DNA from: JBMZCV01 sp049613665
GTDB taxonomy: Bacteria > Bacteroidota > Bacteroidia > Chitinophagales > UBA2359
Direction of reading: 5' to 3'
Assembly: GCA_049613665.1 (NCBI GenBank)
Contig: JBMZCV010000013.1
Coordinates: 1-48,668, forward strand
DNA: 48,668 nt
The notes under the pieces were generated by a model, which made no database searches, was not told the origin of the DNA, and saw only the letters and a program-made list of their open reading frames with translations. The translations under genes and the position numbers were made by a program. This document shows positions 41,201-48,668 of the stretch, piece after piece (the first letter of the stretch is position 1; each line of letters starts with the position of its first letter).

Positions 41201-42940
41201 ATGCGACTCATAAAAACTTTACTTATCATTTTGTTATTTTGTTGGTATCTCATTGCTTCTTTTTGGTATGTGTGCCGCATCAAGCAAGATTGCCAAAGTT
41301 TAGAACAATATGCATGGTATCAAAGTTTGCCTTTTTTGCATAAAACAGGTATTGCAAACACTCCAAAAGCACCTATAACAAAAAATCAAAATCTAACAAT
41401 TGTAGATAATGGCAAAACGATTGTGAAAACAAATAGCAATTTTGGTTTTGCACAATCGTCCGATTTACCCAAAATGGATGAAAACCTAAAAAAAGGAATG
41501 GTAAATTTGGCGACTTACATCAGTCAAAATCCCGATAGACAACTCACTATCACAGGAAAATATTCGTCACTCGAAAACAATCAAACCAATTTCGACAATT
41601 TGGGTTTGGCTCGGGCAGCTCACATTCGTCAACATCTTATTCGCAAAGGTGCAAATGGCAATAGAATTAATCTCAAACATCTAGCTAGTCAGAATCTTGT
41701 GTTTGAGCAAGGACAAACGCAAAATGCTTTACAGTTTCATTTTTCGGAAGCTAATAATGCAACGCCACCTACAACAAAAACTAGCAATACAACAAAACTA
41801 TCTAACACACACGCTCCTACTCTACCAGATTTTGTGGTAAAAAATGGCAATAAAATCATTATTAAAACTAACGAAAAATTTCAGTATGAAAAATCGGCAA
41901 GCCAACCAACTATGAATCCTGAAATTCAGAAAGGCTTAGATGCTTTAGCTGCTTATTTGAAAAAAAATCCTAAAAAAGAGCTTCAAATTATGGGTTTTTA
42001 TGGCAAAAATGAAAATAATAGTAGCATTTTTGATGATTTAGGCTTGGCTCGTGCCACTCATTTGCAAGAAATATTGAAAAAAGCTAAAGTTCCAGCTTCG
42101 CAGCTATCGGCTGTTTCAAAAATGCTGCCAACAGATGTGAGCGAAAATGGGCTTGATGGTGGTATTGATATGCAAATAAATGACAAAAAAACAGCTCAAA
42201 CACCTTCGGCAAATCAACAGTTAGTTATTAAAGATGGTACAAAAATGATTGTTCAAGCCAACGAAAATTTTTATATTCACAAATCGAAAGCACAAGTAGA
42301 TGTTACACCTTTGCTAGAACATAGCCTAACAGAAGTGGCAAATTATGCAAAACAACAAAAACAACGACAGCTAAAAATTGTGGGACACTACGCTCCTACC
42401 GAAAAAAATCCGACACCTATCAAAAACTTGGGTATAGCTCGTGCTACTGAAATTCAGAAAAAATTAGTCGCTTTGGGCGTTCCAAAATCTCAAATTGTGC
42501 TAGAAGGAAAAGCCAATGGCAAAGTAAAATTTACGAATGAAAAGCATGAAGGCGGTTTGCATTTTTTCTTTGAACTCAACGAAAATTTAGAAAAAGATTT
42601 ACTTGTCAAACCACGCATTTTATATTTTGCTTCGGGCAATGCCAAATTAAATGTAAGCGATGAACTGCGTGCTTATTTCGCAAATGTAAAAACGTATTTG
42701 AAACAAGACAAAACGAAAAAAGTGGTTTTGACAGGCCATACCGATGATGAAGGCCAAAAAGTAGCTAATGATGCTTTGGGCTTGCAACGTGCTAAAACAG
42801 TAAAAGGACAGCTCGAAAAAATAGGTATTGCCAAAAATCGTATCGTGACACAATCGAAAGGTGAAACGAAACCTATCGAAAGTAATAAAACTGAAAAAGG
42901 CCGTCAAAAAAATAGACGTGTAGAAATGATTATCAAATAA
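41201..42940 (+). CDS. Membrane-anchored protein with four tandem OmpA-like domains
   Basis: Seen: 579 residues. N-terminal membrane helix (~4-27). Then four related units at ~65-180, ~213-325, ~345-452 and ~468-579. Each first holds a strand (LTIVDNGKTIVK, FVVKNGNKIIIK, LVIKDGTKMIVQ), then a helix and a LGLAR(A/T) helix. Only the last unit is a canonical OmpA_C domain with VVLTGHTDDEGQ, LGLQRAKTVKGQL and KNRRVEMIIK. Family knowledge: canonical OmpA_C binds peptidoglycan (mDAP); the Asp and Arg ligands are present only in unit 4. The first three are degenerate copies and may act as a spacer or bind something else. The next gene is a membrane coiled-coil protein. Confidence 0.88.
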   Translation: MRLIKTLLIILLFCWYLIASFWYVCRIKQDCQSLEQYAWYQSLPFLHKTGIANTPKAPITKNQNLTIVDNGKTIVKTNSNFGFAQSSDLPKMDENLKKGMVNLATYISQNPDRQLTITGKYSSLENNQTNFDNLGLARAAHIRQHLIRKGANGNRINLKHLASQNLVFEQGQTQNALQFHFSEANNATPPTTKTSNTTKLSNTHAPTLPDFVVKNGNKIIIKTNEKFQYEKSASQPTMNPEIQKGLDALAAYLKKNPKKELQIMGFYGKNENNSSIFDDLGLARATHLQEILKKAKVPASQLSAVSKMLPTDVSENGLDGGIDMQINDKKTAQTPSANQQLVIKDGTKMIVQANENFYIHKSKAQVDVTPLLEHSLTEVANYAKQQKQRQLKIVGHYAPTEKNPTPIKNLGIARATEIQKKLVALGVPKSQIVLEGKANGKVKFTNEKHEGGLHFFFELNENLEKDLLVKPRILYFASGNAKLNVSDELRAYFANVKTYLKQDKTKKVVLTGHTDDEGQKVANDALGLQRAKTVKGQLEKIGIAKNRIVTQSKGETKPIESNKTEKGRQKNRRVEMIIK

Positions 42941-42985
42941 AATAGCCATCTTGAGTTTATTTTATTTTCGCTATTATACTATCAA

Positions 42986-43154
42986 TCGTTCTAATATTTT
43001 TTATAACAATTTTCAGTTTAATAAAAACACTTTTTGATAAACGAAACATACTATTTTTCAGTTCAAAAGGCCATTAAGTTTGCAAATATTGGTCGCCTTA
43101 GCCTAAAAAAAATAGTACGTTTAAACCGTTGATAAAAAAATGTATAAATGTTCG
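42986..43154 (-). repeat. R1 palindromic repeat, copy G
   Basis: The core (43044-43122) has AAACATACTATTTTTCAG, TTGCAAATATTGGTCG, CCTTAGCCTAAAAA and AATAGTACGTTT. The outer flanks TATAACAATTTTCAG and GTATAAATGTTCGAAC match copy A in inverted order. The gap 42941-43305 holds nothing else. Confidence 0.85.
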
Positions 43155-43305
43155 AACTGTTGCACTATATGAAATAGCAAAATAATAAGTGTAACATTTT
43201 AACGTATTATAACAAAACTCATACCTGTTTCATTGATATTATATCATTTGAAAAATCCTTAGTTCTTAAAAATTACCTAATCAAAAAAATCAATGCTTAC
43301 AAAAA

Positions 43306-45558
43306 ATGATAACAGAAATTTTGCAAAATAGTCTTTTAGAAATTATCGCCATCTTGTTGATTACCTCTTTTTTAGTATGGCTGCTGACATGGCTTTTTAC
43401 ACGTTGGAGTTGGAAACGCAAATTTAAGAATGAACAAGAATCACATCAAGAAACAAGTACTGTTTTGTCTAAAACGCTAGACGACAAAAACAAATATGTA
43501 AATCTTTTTGATGACAAAAGCGAAGAATACAATAGCTTGTTTGGCGATAAAGAAGCCTTAGAAGTTGCTAATCAGCAAATGCGTCAAGAATTTGAAGGCC
43601 TTTCGAGAGAAAAAAATGTGCTTTCTCTCAATTCCAAAAATCTGAAAGCTAATAATCAATCGCAAAAAGAAACAATTACAGAGCTTTTAGTCATCAAAAA
43701 TGACTATGGTGTTTTGTTGGAAGATTATGAAGTGCAACAACAAAAAGTCAATAAATTGCAGGTTTTTCATGCTCAATTGAAAGAAGAACGTGAAAATTTG
43801 ACAGCAGAATTGACAAAAGAACGTTTTGAAAATCGAAATAAAAATAAGCTTGTTAGCGAATTAAAATCAAAAGTTTCGGATATTAAAAGTGCAAAATCAA
43901 CGGAAAATGATGCGTTTTTGAAACTCAAAACAGATTACAAAAGCGACATGCGTTATTTGAAAGAACAGCTAAACGAGGAACGAAATAAAAATCGACAATG
44001 GCAAGTGCGTTTGCAAGAAAAAAAGCAACAATTACCTGTCGAACCGCAAAAAGCAGCCGATAAGCCTACTGACAATCAGGCTTTTACACATGACAATCAG
44101 GCTTTTACACAAAGAATTGAAACATATAAATTGCAAATATCTCAATTGAGAGAGCAGCTAAAAAAGGAACAACAAGCACATCTTTTGCTTTCGCAAAATA
44201 TTGCATCAAATACAGATAATAATGATGCTGATTCAAAGTTATTAGCAGATTTAGAAGCTTCGCAAAATAAGTATAATGATTTGTTGCAAAAATACCAGCA
44301 GTTAAAGTTAAAAAATCAAGCAAACAAGTTGACGGTTTCACAAAATGCTTTTTCGGCAGTTGAAAGCCAAAACGAAAACAAGCAAATTTTAGCAGATTAT
44401 GAAAATTTAGCTATTCAGCATCAAGATTTAGTCAAAAAATATCAGCGACTAGAAAGCACACAAAGAAAAGCTGCTGAAAGATTAGCGATTTTTGCGAAGC
44501 AACAACAAAATTATAAAAGCTTGGAAGGCGACTTCGCAATTTTGAGAGCAAAAGCCGAAAAAGCAAATGAAATGAAAGCTCACTTGTCGAATTTGGAAAG
44601 TTTGAATAGCAACTTGAAACGCAAATTGGCGAGAACAAAAGAAGAAATGAGAACACAAACGGCATTTTCTAGCGAGCCTTTGAATGATAATCAGCTTGCT
44701 CATCAAGTCAAAGAATTACAGAGAAAAAATGGTTTGCTAAAAGAACACAATTATCAATTGTCGATTGATTTGGACGAAGTAAACAAAAAAATGGGTAGTT
44801 ATGAAGGCAAATTATCGAATTTGAGCCGTTTCAAAAATGATTATCAACGTTTGTTAGACCGTAGCGAAAATTGGCAAAATGAAAGCAATAACTTGCAAAA
44901 GCAAATATCATTGTTGAACGAAGAAAACGCTCAATTTAAAGATTCTATTAATAATTTGAGTGTTTTCAGAACAAAATACAAAGAAGTAGTTCGACAAAAT
45001 GAACAGTTGGGTTTAAAATTGCATGAATCTCATCAAAATACTGTTTCGAAAGAAAATGATTTGCTAAACTTGCAAACGAAAACTTCGCAAATTAATGACT
45101 TAGAAAAACAAGTTTCGGAATTGAACTTGTCGTTTCAAGAAGGCAATAAGCAAATTTCAGACTTACAACAACGCTTGCATCATGCTGTGACACAAAAACA
45201 AAACTTGCAACAACAACTAGATAAAACACAACAAGAACTAGATAAATTGGCAAGTCAGCAAACTGTTTTACTAGATGAAGATGCGATTTTGTACGAAATT
45301 AGCGAGCGTTCTCATCTCATAGATTTTAGCACAATTGGTTTGGCACTAGCTAAAGATAAAGAAGATTTGAAAAAAATTAAAGGTATTGGCGAATTTATCG
45401 AACGCAAACTAAACGCTTTGGGTATTTATCGCTTTGAGCAAATCGCAAAGTTTACGGATGTAGAAATGGAAGCAATAACGAAAGCTATTGATTTTTTCCC
45501 AGGCCGTATTCAGCGTGACAAATGGGTGGAGCAGGCTAAGAATTTACAACAAATATAA
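43306..45558 (+). CDS. Membrane-anchored long coiled-coil protein with C-terminal helix-hairpin-helix domain
   Basis: Seen: 750 residues. One N-terminal membrane helix (~11-30), about 600 residues of heptad-rich coiled coil (Lys/Glu/Gln/Leu/Asn), and a C-terminal domain (~685-750) with LKKIKGIGEFIERKLNALGI and a second helix-hairpin-like turn. Such HhH endings in otherwise structural proteins occur in several Bacteroidota and alphaproteobacterial proteins of unknown role; HhH motifs often bind DNA or act as protein joints. Together with the neighbouring OmpA-repeat gene it suggests an envelope-spanning scaffold. A 21-bp direct repeat lies within the gene. Confidence 0.85.
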   Translation: MITEILQNSLLEIIAILLITSFLVWLLTWLFTRWSWKRKFKNEQESHQETSTVLSKTLDDKNKYVNLFDDKSEEYNSLFGDKEALEVANQQMRQEFEGLSREKNVLSLNSKNLKANNQSQKETITELLVIKNDYGVLLEDYEVQQQKVNKLQVFHAQLKEERENLTAELTKERFENRNKNKLVSELKSKVSDIKSAKSTENDAFLKLKTDYKSDMRYLKEQLNEERNKNRQWQVRLQEKKQQLPVEPQKAADKPTDNQAFTHDNQAFTQRIETYKLQISQLREQLKKEQQAHLLLSQNIASNTDNNDADSKLLADLEASQNKYNDLLQKYQQLKLKNQANKLTVSQNAFSAVESQNENKQILADYENLAIQHQDLVKKYQRLESTQRKAAERLAIFAKQQQNYKSLEGDFAILRAKAEKANEMKAHLSNLESLNSNLKRKLARTKEEMRTQTAFSSEPLNDNQLAHQVKELQRKNGLLKEHNYQLSIDLDEVNKKMGSYEGKLSNLSRFKNDYQRLLDRSENWQNESNNLQKQISLLNEENAQFKDSINNLSVFRTKYKEVVRQNEQLGLKLHESHQNTVSKENDLLNLQTKTSQINDLEKQVSELNLSFQEGNKQISDLQQRLHHAVTQKQNLQQQLDKTQQELDKLASQQTVLLDEDAILYEISERSHLIDFSTIGLALAKDKEDLKKIKGIGEFIERKLNALGIYRFEQIAKFTDVEMEAITKAIDFFPGRIQRDKWVEQAKNLQQI
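44071..44112 (+). repeat. 21-bp tandem duplication inside the coiled-coil gene
   Basis: GACAATCAGGCTTTTACACA occurs twice in tandem with a 21-base period, encoding DNQAFTHDNQAFTQ. It keeps the frame and looks recent. Confidence 0.85.
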
Positions 45559-45589
45559 AACCCCAACCTATTTGAACGTACCTTTTTCG

Positions 45590-45628
45590 AAAGAACTGAC
45601 ATGACTTTGGTTGTGTCGGTTCTTTTTT
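45590..45628 (+). terminator. Intrinsic terminator of the coiled-coil gene
   Basis: AAGAACTGACA and TGTCGGTTCTT (one G-U pair) with a ~12-base loop, followed by a T-run. The rest of the 45559-45890 gap shows nothing. Confidence 0.82.
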
Positions 45629-45890
45629 GTAACTATTTACCTTGTGGCAATTTTGGCTAAAAAATGTCTATTTTCATTTATGCTGCTGCTTTTTTTCGTT
45701 CAAGAGCTATGCTATTCAACTCAAAAATAGCTTTGCTTAAATAAAAATAGTCTGATTTTTTATCTCAAAAGCCCAAACCTAAACAGTTACTTTTTTTTGC
45801 AACCTTTTGAAGTCCTTTTTTGTTTTCAAAAATGGAATGAATATCAATTTGATGTTCTTTTTTTATCGCTAAAAAAAATAAATTCTTATT

Positions 45891-46286
45891 ATGAGTTTTT
45901 TAAACAAAATGTTTGGAACAGAAAATAGTAAAAAAGAAGAAAAAAATCGTTTGAATTGGAAGACTTTAGCTTCAGAAACCGATTTGAACGCTGCTATTGA
46001 TGCTTCGAATAACAAAAATATCATTTTATTTAAACATAGCACTCGTTGTAGCATTAGTTCGATGGCAAAAAGCCGTTTGGAAAGAGGCTGGAACATTTCG
46101 GAGGCCGAAGCCGATATTTATTATCTCGATTTGATACAGTATAGAAGCGTGTCGAATGCTATTGCTGCTAATTTGGACGTTGTGCATCAGTCGCCGCAAG
46201 TGATTGTGGTGCGAAATGGCAAGGCTATTTATGATGCTTCGCATAGTGCGATAGATGCTCAGAGTATTAAGGCGAGCTTGGCTTAA
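45891..46286 (+). CDS. ytxJ: Bacillithiol-system redox protein, YtxJ family
   Basis: Seen: 131 residues with a short basic N-terminus and a thioredoxin-like fold. The key motif is ILFKHSTRCSISSMAKSRLE with a single cysteine (C53), and the cis-Pro region is HQSPQVIVVRNGKAIYDASH. Family knowledge: YtxJ (DUF2847) co-occurs with bacillithiol and is thought to act as a monothiol bacilliredoxin, removing bacillithiol from proteins. It suggests the host makes bacillithiol, as many Bacteroidota do. The start at 45891 (MSFLNKMFG) fits other members. Single gene. Confidence 0.92.
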   Translation: MSFLNKMFGTENSKKEEKNRLNWKTLASETDLNAAIDASNNKNIILFKHSTRCSISSMAKSRLERGWNISEAEADIYYLDLIQYRSVSNAIAANLDVVHQSPQVIVVRNGKAIYDASHSAIDAQSIKASLA

Positions 46287-46349
46287 CTCAAGTTGGTTAT
46301 GTAGTCGCCAATTTTCGTAACAATATTTAAAACAAAAAAGCTATCTTTT

Positions 46350-46497
46350 TTTGTCATTGCGAACATTTTAAACGTAGTGAAAAAATGTGAAGCAATCTAA
46401 ACCAGAGCGACAAACAGTAGAAAAGTAGTTAAACAGTATTTTCATGAGTTTTGGCATAATATATGATGCAGATTGCTTCGCAGGCTCGCAATGACAA
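46350..46497. repeat. R5 GTCATTGCGA-type palindromic repeat
   Basis: TTTGTCATTGCGAAC (46350-46364) plus GAAGCAATCTA (46389-46399) on the left are answered in inverted sense by AGATTGCTTCGC and GGCTCGCAATGACAAA (46470-46497). From memory, this sequence type occurs between genes in many unrelated bacterial phyla. It fills the 46287-46641 gap with the terminator at 46581. Confidence 0.8.
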
Positions 46498-46580
46498 AGG
46501 CTTGTTAGTTTTTTTTTAACAAATTAACAAATACTTCTCATTTTTTTGGGACTACAATTCCAATTTGATTTAAAAAATAC

Positions 46581-46616
46581 AAAAAAGGCGAAACAAGTAT
46601 ATTTGTTTCGCCTTTT
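46581..46616 (-). terminator. Intrinsic terminator of the truncated LRR/T9SS gene
   Basis: AAAAGGCGAAACAA (46583-46596) and TTGTTTCGCCTTTT (46603-46616) form a perfect 14-bp stem with a 6-base loop and flanking A/T runs. Confidence 0.92.
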
Positions 46617-46641
46617 CGTTTTTAGTTCAAATAATTTTCAC

Positions 46642-48615
46642 CTAAAAAATTTGCAATTTTTGAACTGTGCTTTCAAAACCATTGCTGATTGCTATGAAAT
46701 AAATGCCTGTTTCCAAAGCATCGACATTGAGTTTCAATTCATTGTTTCCTATCTGCAAATTATTTTTTTGCATTTTCACTTTTTTGCCCAATATATCGAA
46801 AATATTGATTTCAACCGAAGTTTCAAAATCGCTTTCGATGGCTAAAAATACGGTTTCTTTTGCTGGATTTGGATATAACACAACATTTGATATACTAGCT
46901 TTTTCATTGGTCAAAAAGGGGTCGTTGGCTTCAGAATAAACTTGTCCATTTTTGGCTGCTCCTGTGCAGAACGAAGCCAAAGGCATGTACCAATCTGTCC
47001 AAACGCCATCGCATTTTGCACGAACAGACCATTCGTAGCAAGTGCTAGGCTGCAAGCCACTTGTAAATGTGCGTGAGGTTTGCGTTGTTTCTGGGAAAAC
47101 TTTTGCCGTGCCACCCACTTTTCTGCCTGCTAATTGATAAGCTTCTGCATTTGTGTTGTTCCAAGAGAGCGTAACACTACTAGCAGTAAGGTTTTGATCG
47201 TCCAAAATACTTGGTGTAGCACAGTTTGGGTCTCCATTTATCAACACATTGATACTGTTGTTTGGAATTGGTGAAAGTGTTTCGTCTGCCGAACTCGCAA
47301 TACCATTTTCTATGCTAATAAATAAATTGTTGTCGGCTGGCAAATCTAAAATTTCCATCGTTATTTTAGCAATACTTCCGCAGTTAGCATTTACTTTATT
47401 TAAGCGTGAAATACCGATATATAGTTTATGATTAGCGGCATCATTTTTTACCACTCTCACAAAATCAATGCCTTCTGTGCCTAAGCATGAACCACTAAAA
47501 TCAATATTTTTAAATTCGCAAACAGTAGCATCTACATAGTCTAAGGTGTATGCCAAACCATATAAGTTTGCATCTGCCGAAATGTCTAGCGTAAAAGTTT
47601 GGTTATTTTCGGGTGTTGGTGCTAGAAAGAGGTTTTGCGAAAGATTGAGGGCTATGCCGTTTGCGTCTAAAGTTGGACTTCCGCTGTTATGTGTTTGTCC
47701 GAAGTTGCTATCTACAACATCTACATCATTGCTATTAATAATTGCATCGCCATTGCAATCAGCGTATTTATAGTTTAGCCCATCGCTAAAGCTTTCGTTC
47801 CAATCTTCGCAAGGTTCTGCTTGCCAATTCATAGTTGCATTTGGACGAGCAATGCCTGTTGCATCATAGGCTAAACCGATATTCAAAACATCATAAACCG
47901 TAACAGTGCCATCATTGTCGGCATCGCCAGGCCAAACGCTTGTCGCTGTAGTTTCTGTAATAGCAATTTCATCACTCTGCAATACTAAGTTTTGAAGCTC
48001 ATCATCTGGGTTGGTAACAATACTATTTGAAACCATGCAATAGTAAGTACCTGTTTCAACAGCTGTGAAAGTGCTGTCGGCTGTGATAGTTGCTATTTCT
48101 ACACCATCTTTAAACCATGTATAAGTATTATTGCTTAGTGTGCCACCTGCTTCTACATAGAGAGTATTTCCGTTTTGGTAGATTGGTATATTGGCTTGTG
48201 GTGCATAGCGAAAGCAGGGCTGATAAGTACATACCAAATTTAGATTAGCTACATTATTTTCTAAACCTGCAAAAGTTAATTGGTTTTCTTGTATATGCAA
48301 TTTATATAAATCAACTAAGTTCGTAAAATCTGGAATATTACCACTTAATTGATTATTATGAAAAAATAACTTCCCTAAATTTGGTAGATTGCCAAAGTCT
48401 GGAAGGTCGCCTGTTAGTTGATTGGTATGAAAATATAAATATGCAATATTAGACAAATTGCTAAAATCTGGAAGTTCTCCACTTAATTGATTATTGCTAA
48501 GATACATATTCGTTACGGTCTGCAAATTGCTAAAGTTTGGAATATTACCACTCAATTGATTGCCTTCGAGATACAAATATGTCAAATTAGGAAAATTACT
48601 AAAGTCTGGAATAAT
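46642..48615 (-). pseudogene. 3' part of an LRR / Ig / dockerin-like / cohesin-like / Fn3 / T9SS protein, broken at its 5' end
   Basis: Seen: the open frame starts abruptly inside an LRR (IIPDFSNFPNLTYLYL) just after an in-frame TGA at 48616-48618, with no signal peptide or credible start; the first available start is a TTG at 48585 in mid-repeat. Domains in order: four to five LRRs, an Ig-like domain, a dockerin-like pair (GDADNDGTVTVYDVLNIG, DCNGDAIINSNDVDVVD), a cohesin-like domain, Fn3 and a T9SS sorting domain. It is a close paralog of the protein at 26830-31110 (e.g. YQLAGRKVGGT, FTSGLQPSTCYEW, FCTGAAKNGQ). The 5' half, including any protease, would lie beyond the window or has been lost. 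The junction abuts a motif also seen next to R1 copies. Confidence 0.8.
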
Positions 48616-48617
48616 TC

Positions 48618-48635
48618 AGCTATTCTCGCTTTAAC
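48618..48635 (-). repeat. R1-edge motif at the break in the LRR gene
   Basis: On the minus strand GTTAAAGCGAGAATAGCT, one base different from 9901-9918 (right edge of R1 copy C) and three from 6615-6632 (copy B). Coding sequence of the LRR protein resumes within 3 bases. Confidence 0.6.
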
Positions 48636-48668
48636 AAAATCATTACTCCATAGGTGGCATATCAATTT

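Overview
The window is AT-rich (about one third G+C by eye) and comes from a member of the Bacteroidota. Four products carry C-terminal type IX secretion (T9SS) sorting domains. murA sits directly behind a DUF4290 gene, a DUF4199 membrane protein and a bacillithiol-type YtxJ protein are present, and several genes have the Bacteroidota -7 promoter box TAnnTTTG (CAAAnnTA when read on the + strand) rather than Shine-Dalgarno sites. The subtilase/LRR/dockerin-like secreted proteins and the helical 'SPFFN' paralogs suggest the Saprospiria or a neighbouring lineage, but this is only an inference. No rRNA, tRNA, CRISPR array, transposase or prophage gene was found.

Layout. 0.1-15.8 kb is mostly housekeeping and metabolism on the minus strand: a TPR protein, a YkuD_2 L,D-transpeptidase, a GlsB/YeaQ membrane protein, a biotin carrier protein, protoporphyrinogen oxidase, kynureninase, an HSL-type esterase, uracil-DNA glycosylase, a DCC protein, a Nudix hydrolase, a secreted Asp-box protein, a Rieske ferredoxin, a DUF4199 protein, an overlapping pair of unknown genes, HtrA and Hsp20. 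16-22 kb holds a desaturase and then a signalling set: a MotA/TolQ/ExbB-type channel, a zinc-ribbon/FHA protein and two Hanks-type Ser/Thr kinases. 22.5-24.5 kb is the DUF4290-murA operon. 25-36.5 kb alternates three paralogs of an unrecognised ~500-residue helical family with two exported proteins that carry a dockerin-like plus cohesin-like module. 36.5-46.3 kb has a short asparaginase-like protein, a T9SS esterase, dusB, a four-fold OmpA protein, a membrane coiled-coil/HhH protein and YtxJ. The right edge holds the 3' part of a second LRR/dockerin/T9SS protein. Its reading frame is broken 53 bases from the window end.

The most unusual content is between the genes. There are several families of short, palindromic, apparently non-autonomous repeats. 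R1 (seven copies) has AAACATACTATTTTT-type inverted ends. R2 (seven copies plus fragments) is ~109 bp and has two hairpins whose stems show compensatory changes between copies. R3 (five copies) is a 45-55 bp palindrome. There is also a 296-bp MITE-like element with near-perfect terminal inverted repeats, and one GTCATTGCGA-type palindrome. One R2 copy lies inside an R1 copy. A second, unrelated 57-bp insert lies at the equivalent CTAAG position of another R1 copy. The 0.95-kb gap upstream of dusB is a mosaic of these elements.

The kinases, FHA protein and channel probably form one phospho-signalling module: one kinase tail carries a duplicated 12-residue Thr-rich motif that could be the FHA ligand. 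The dockerin-like/cohesin-like modules, always together in the same polypeptide, may mediate assembly at the cell surface.
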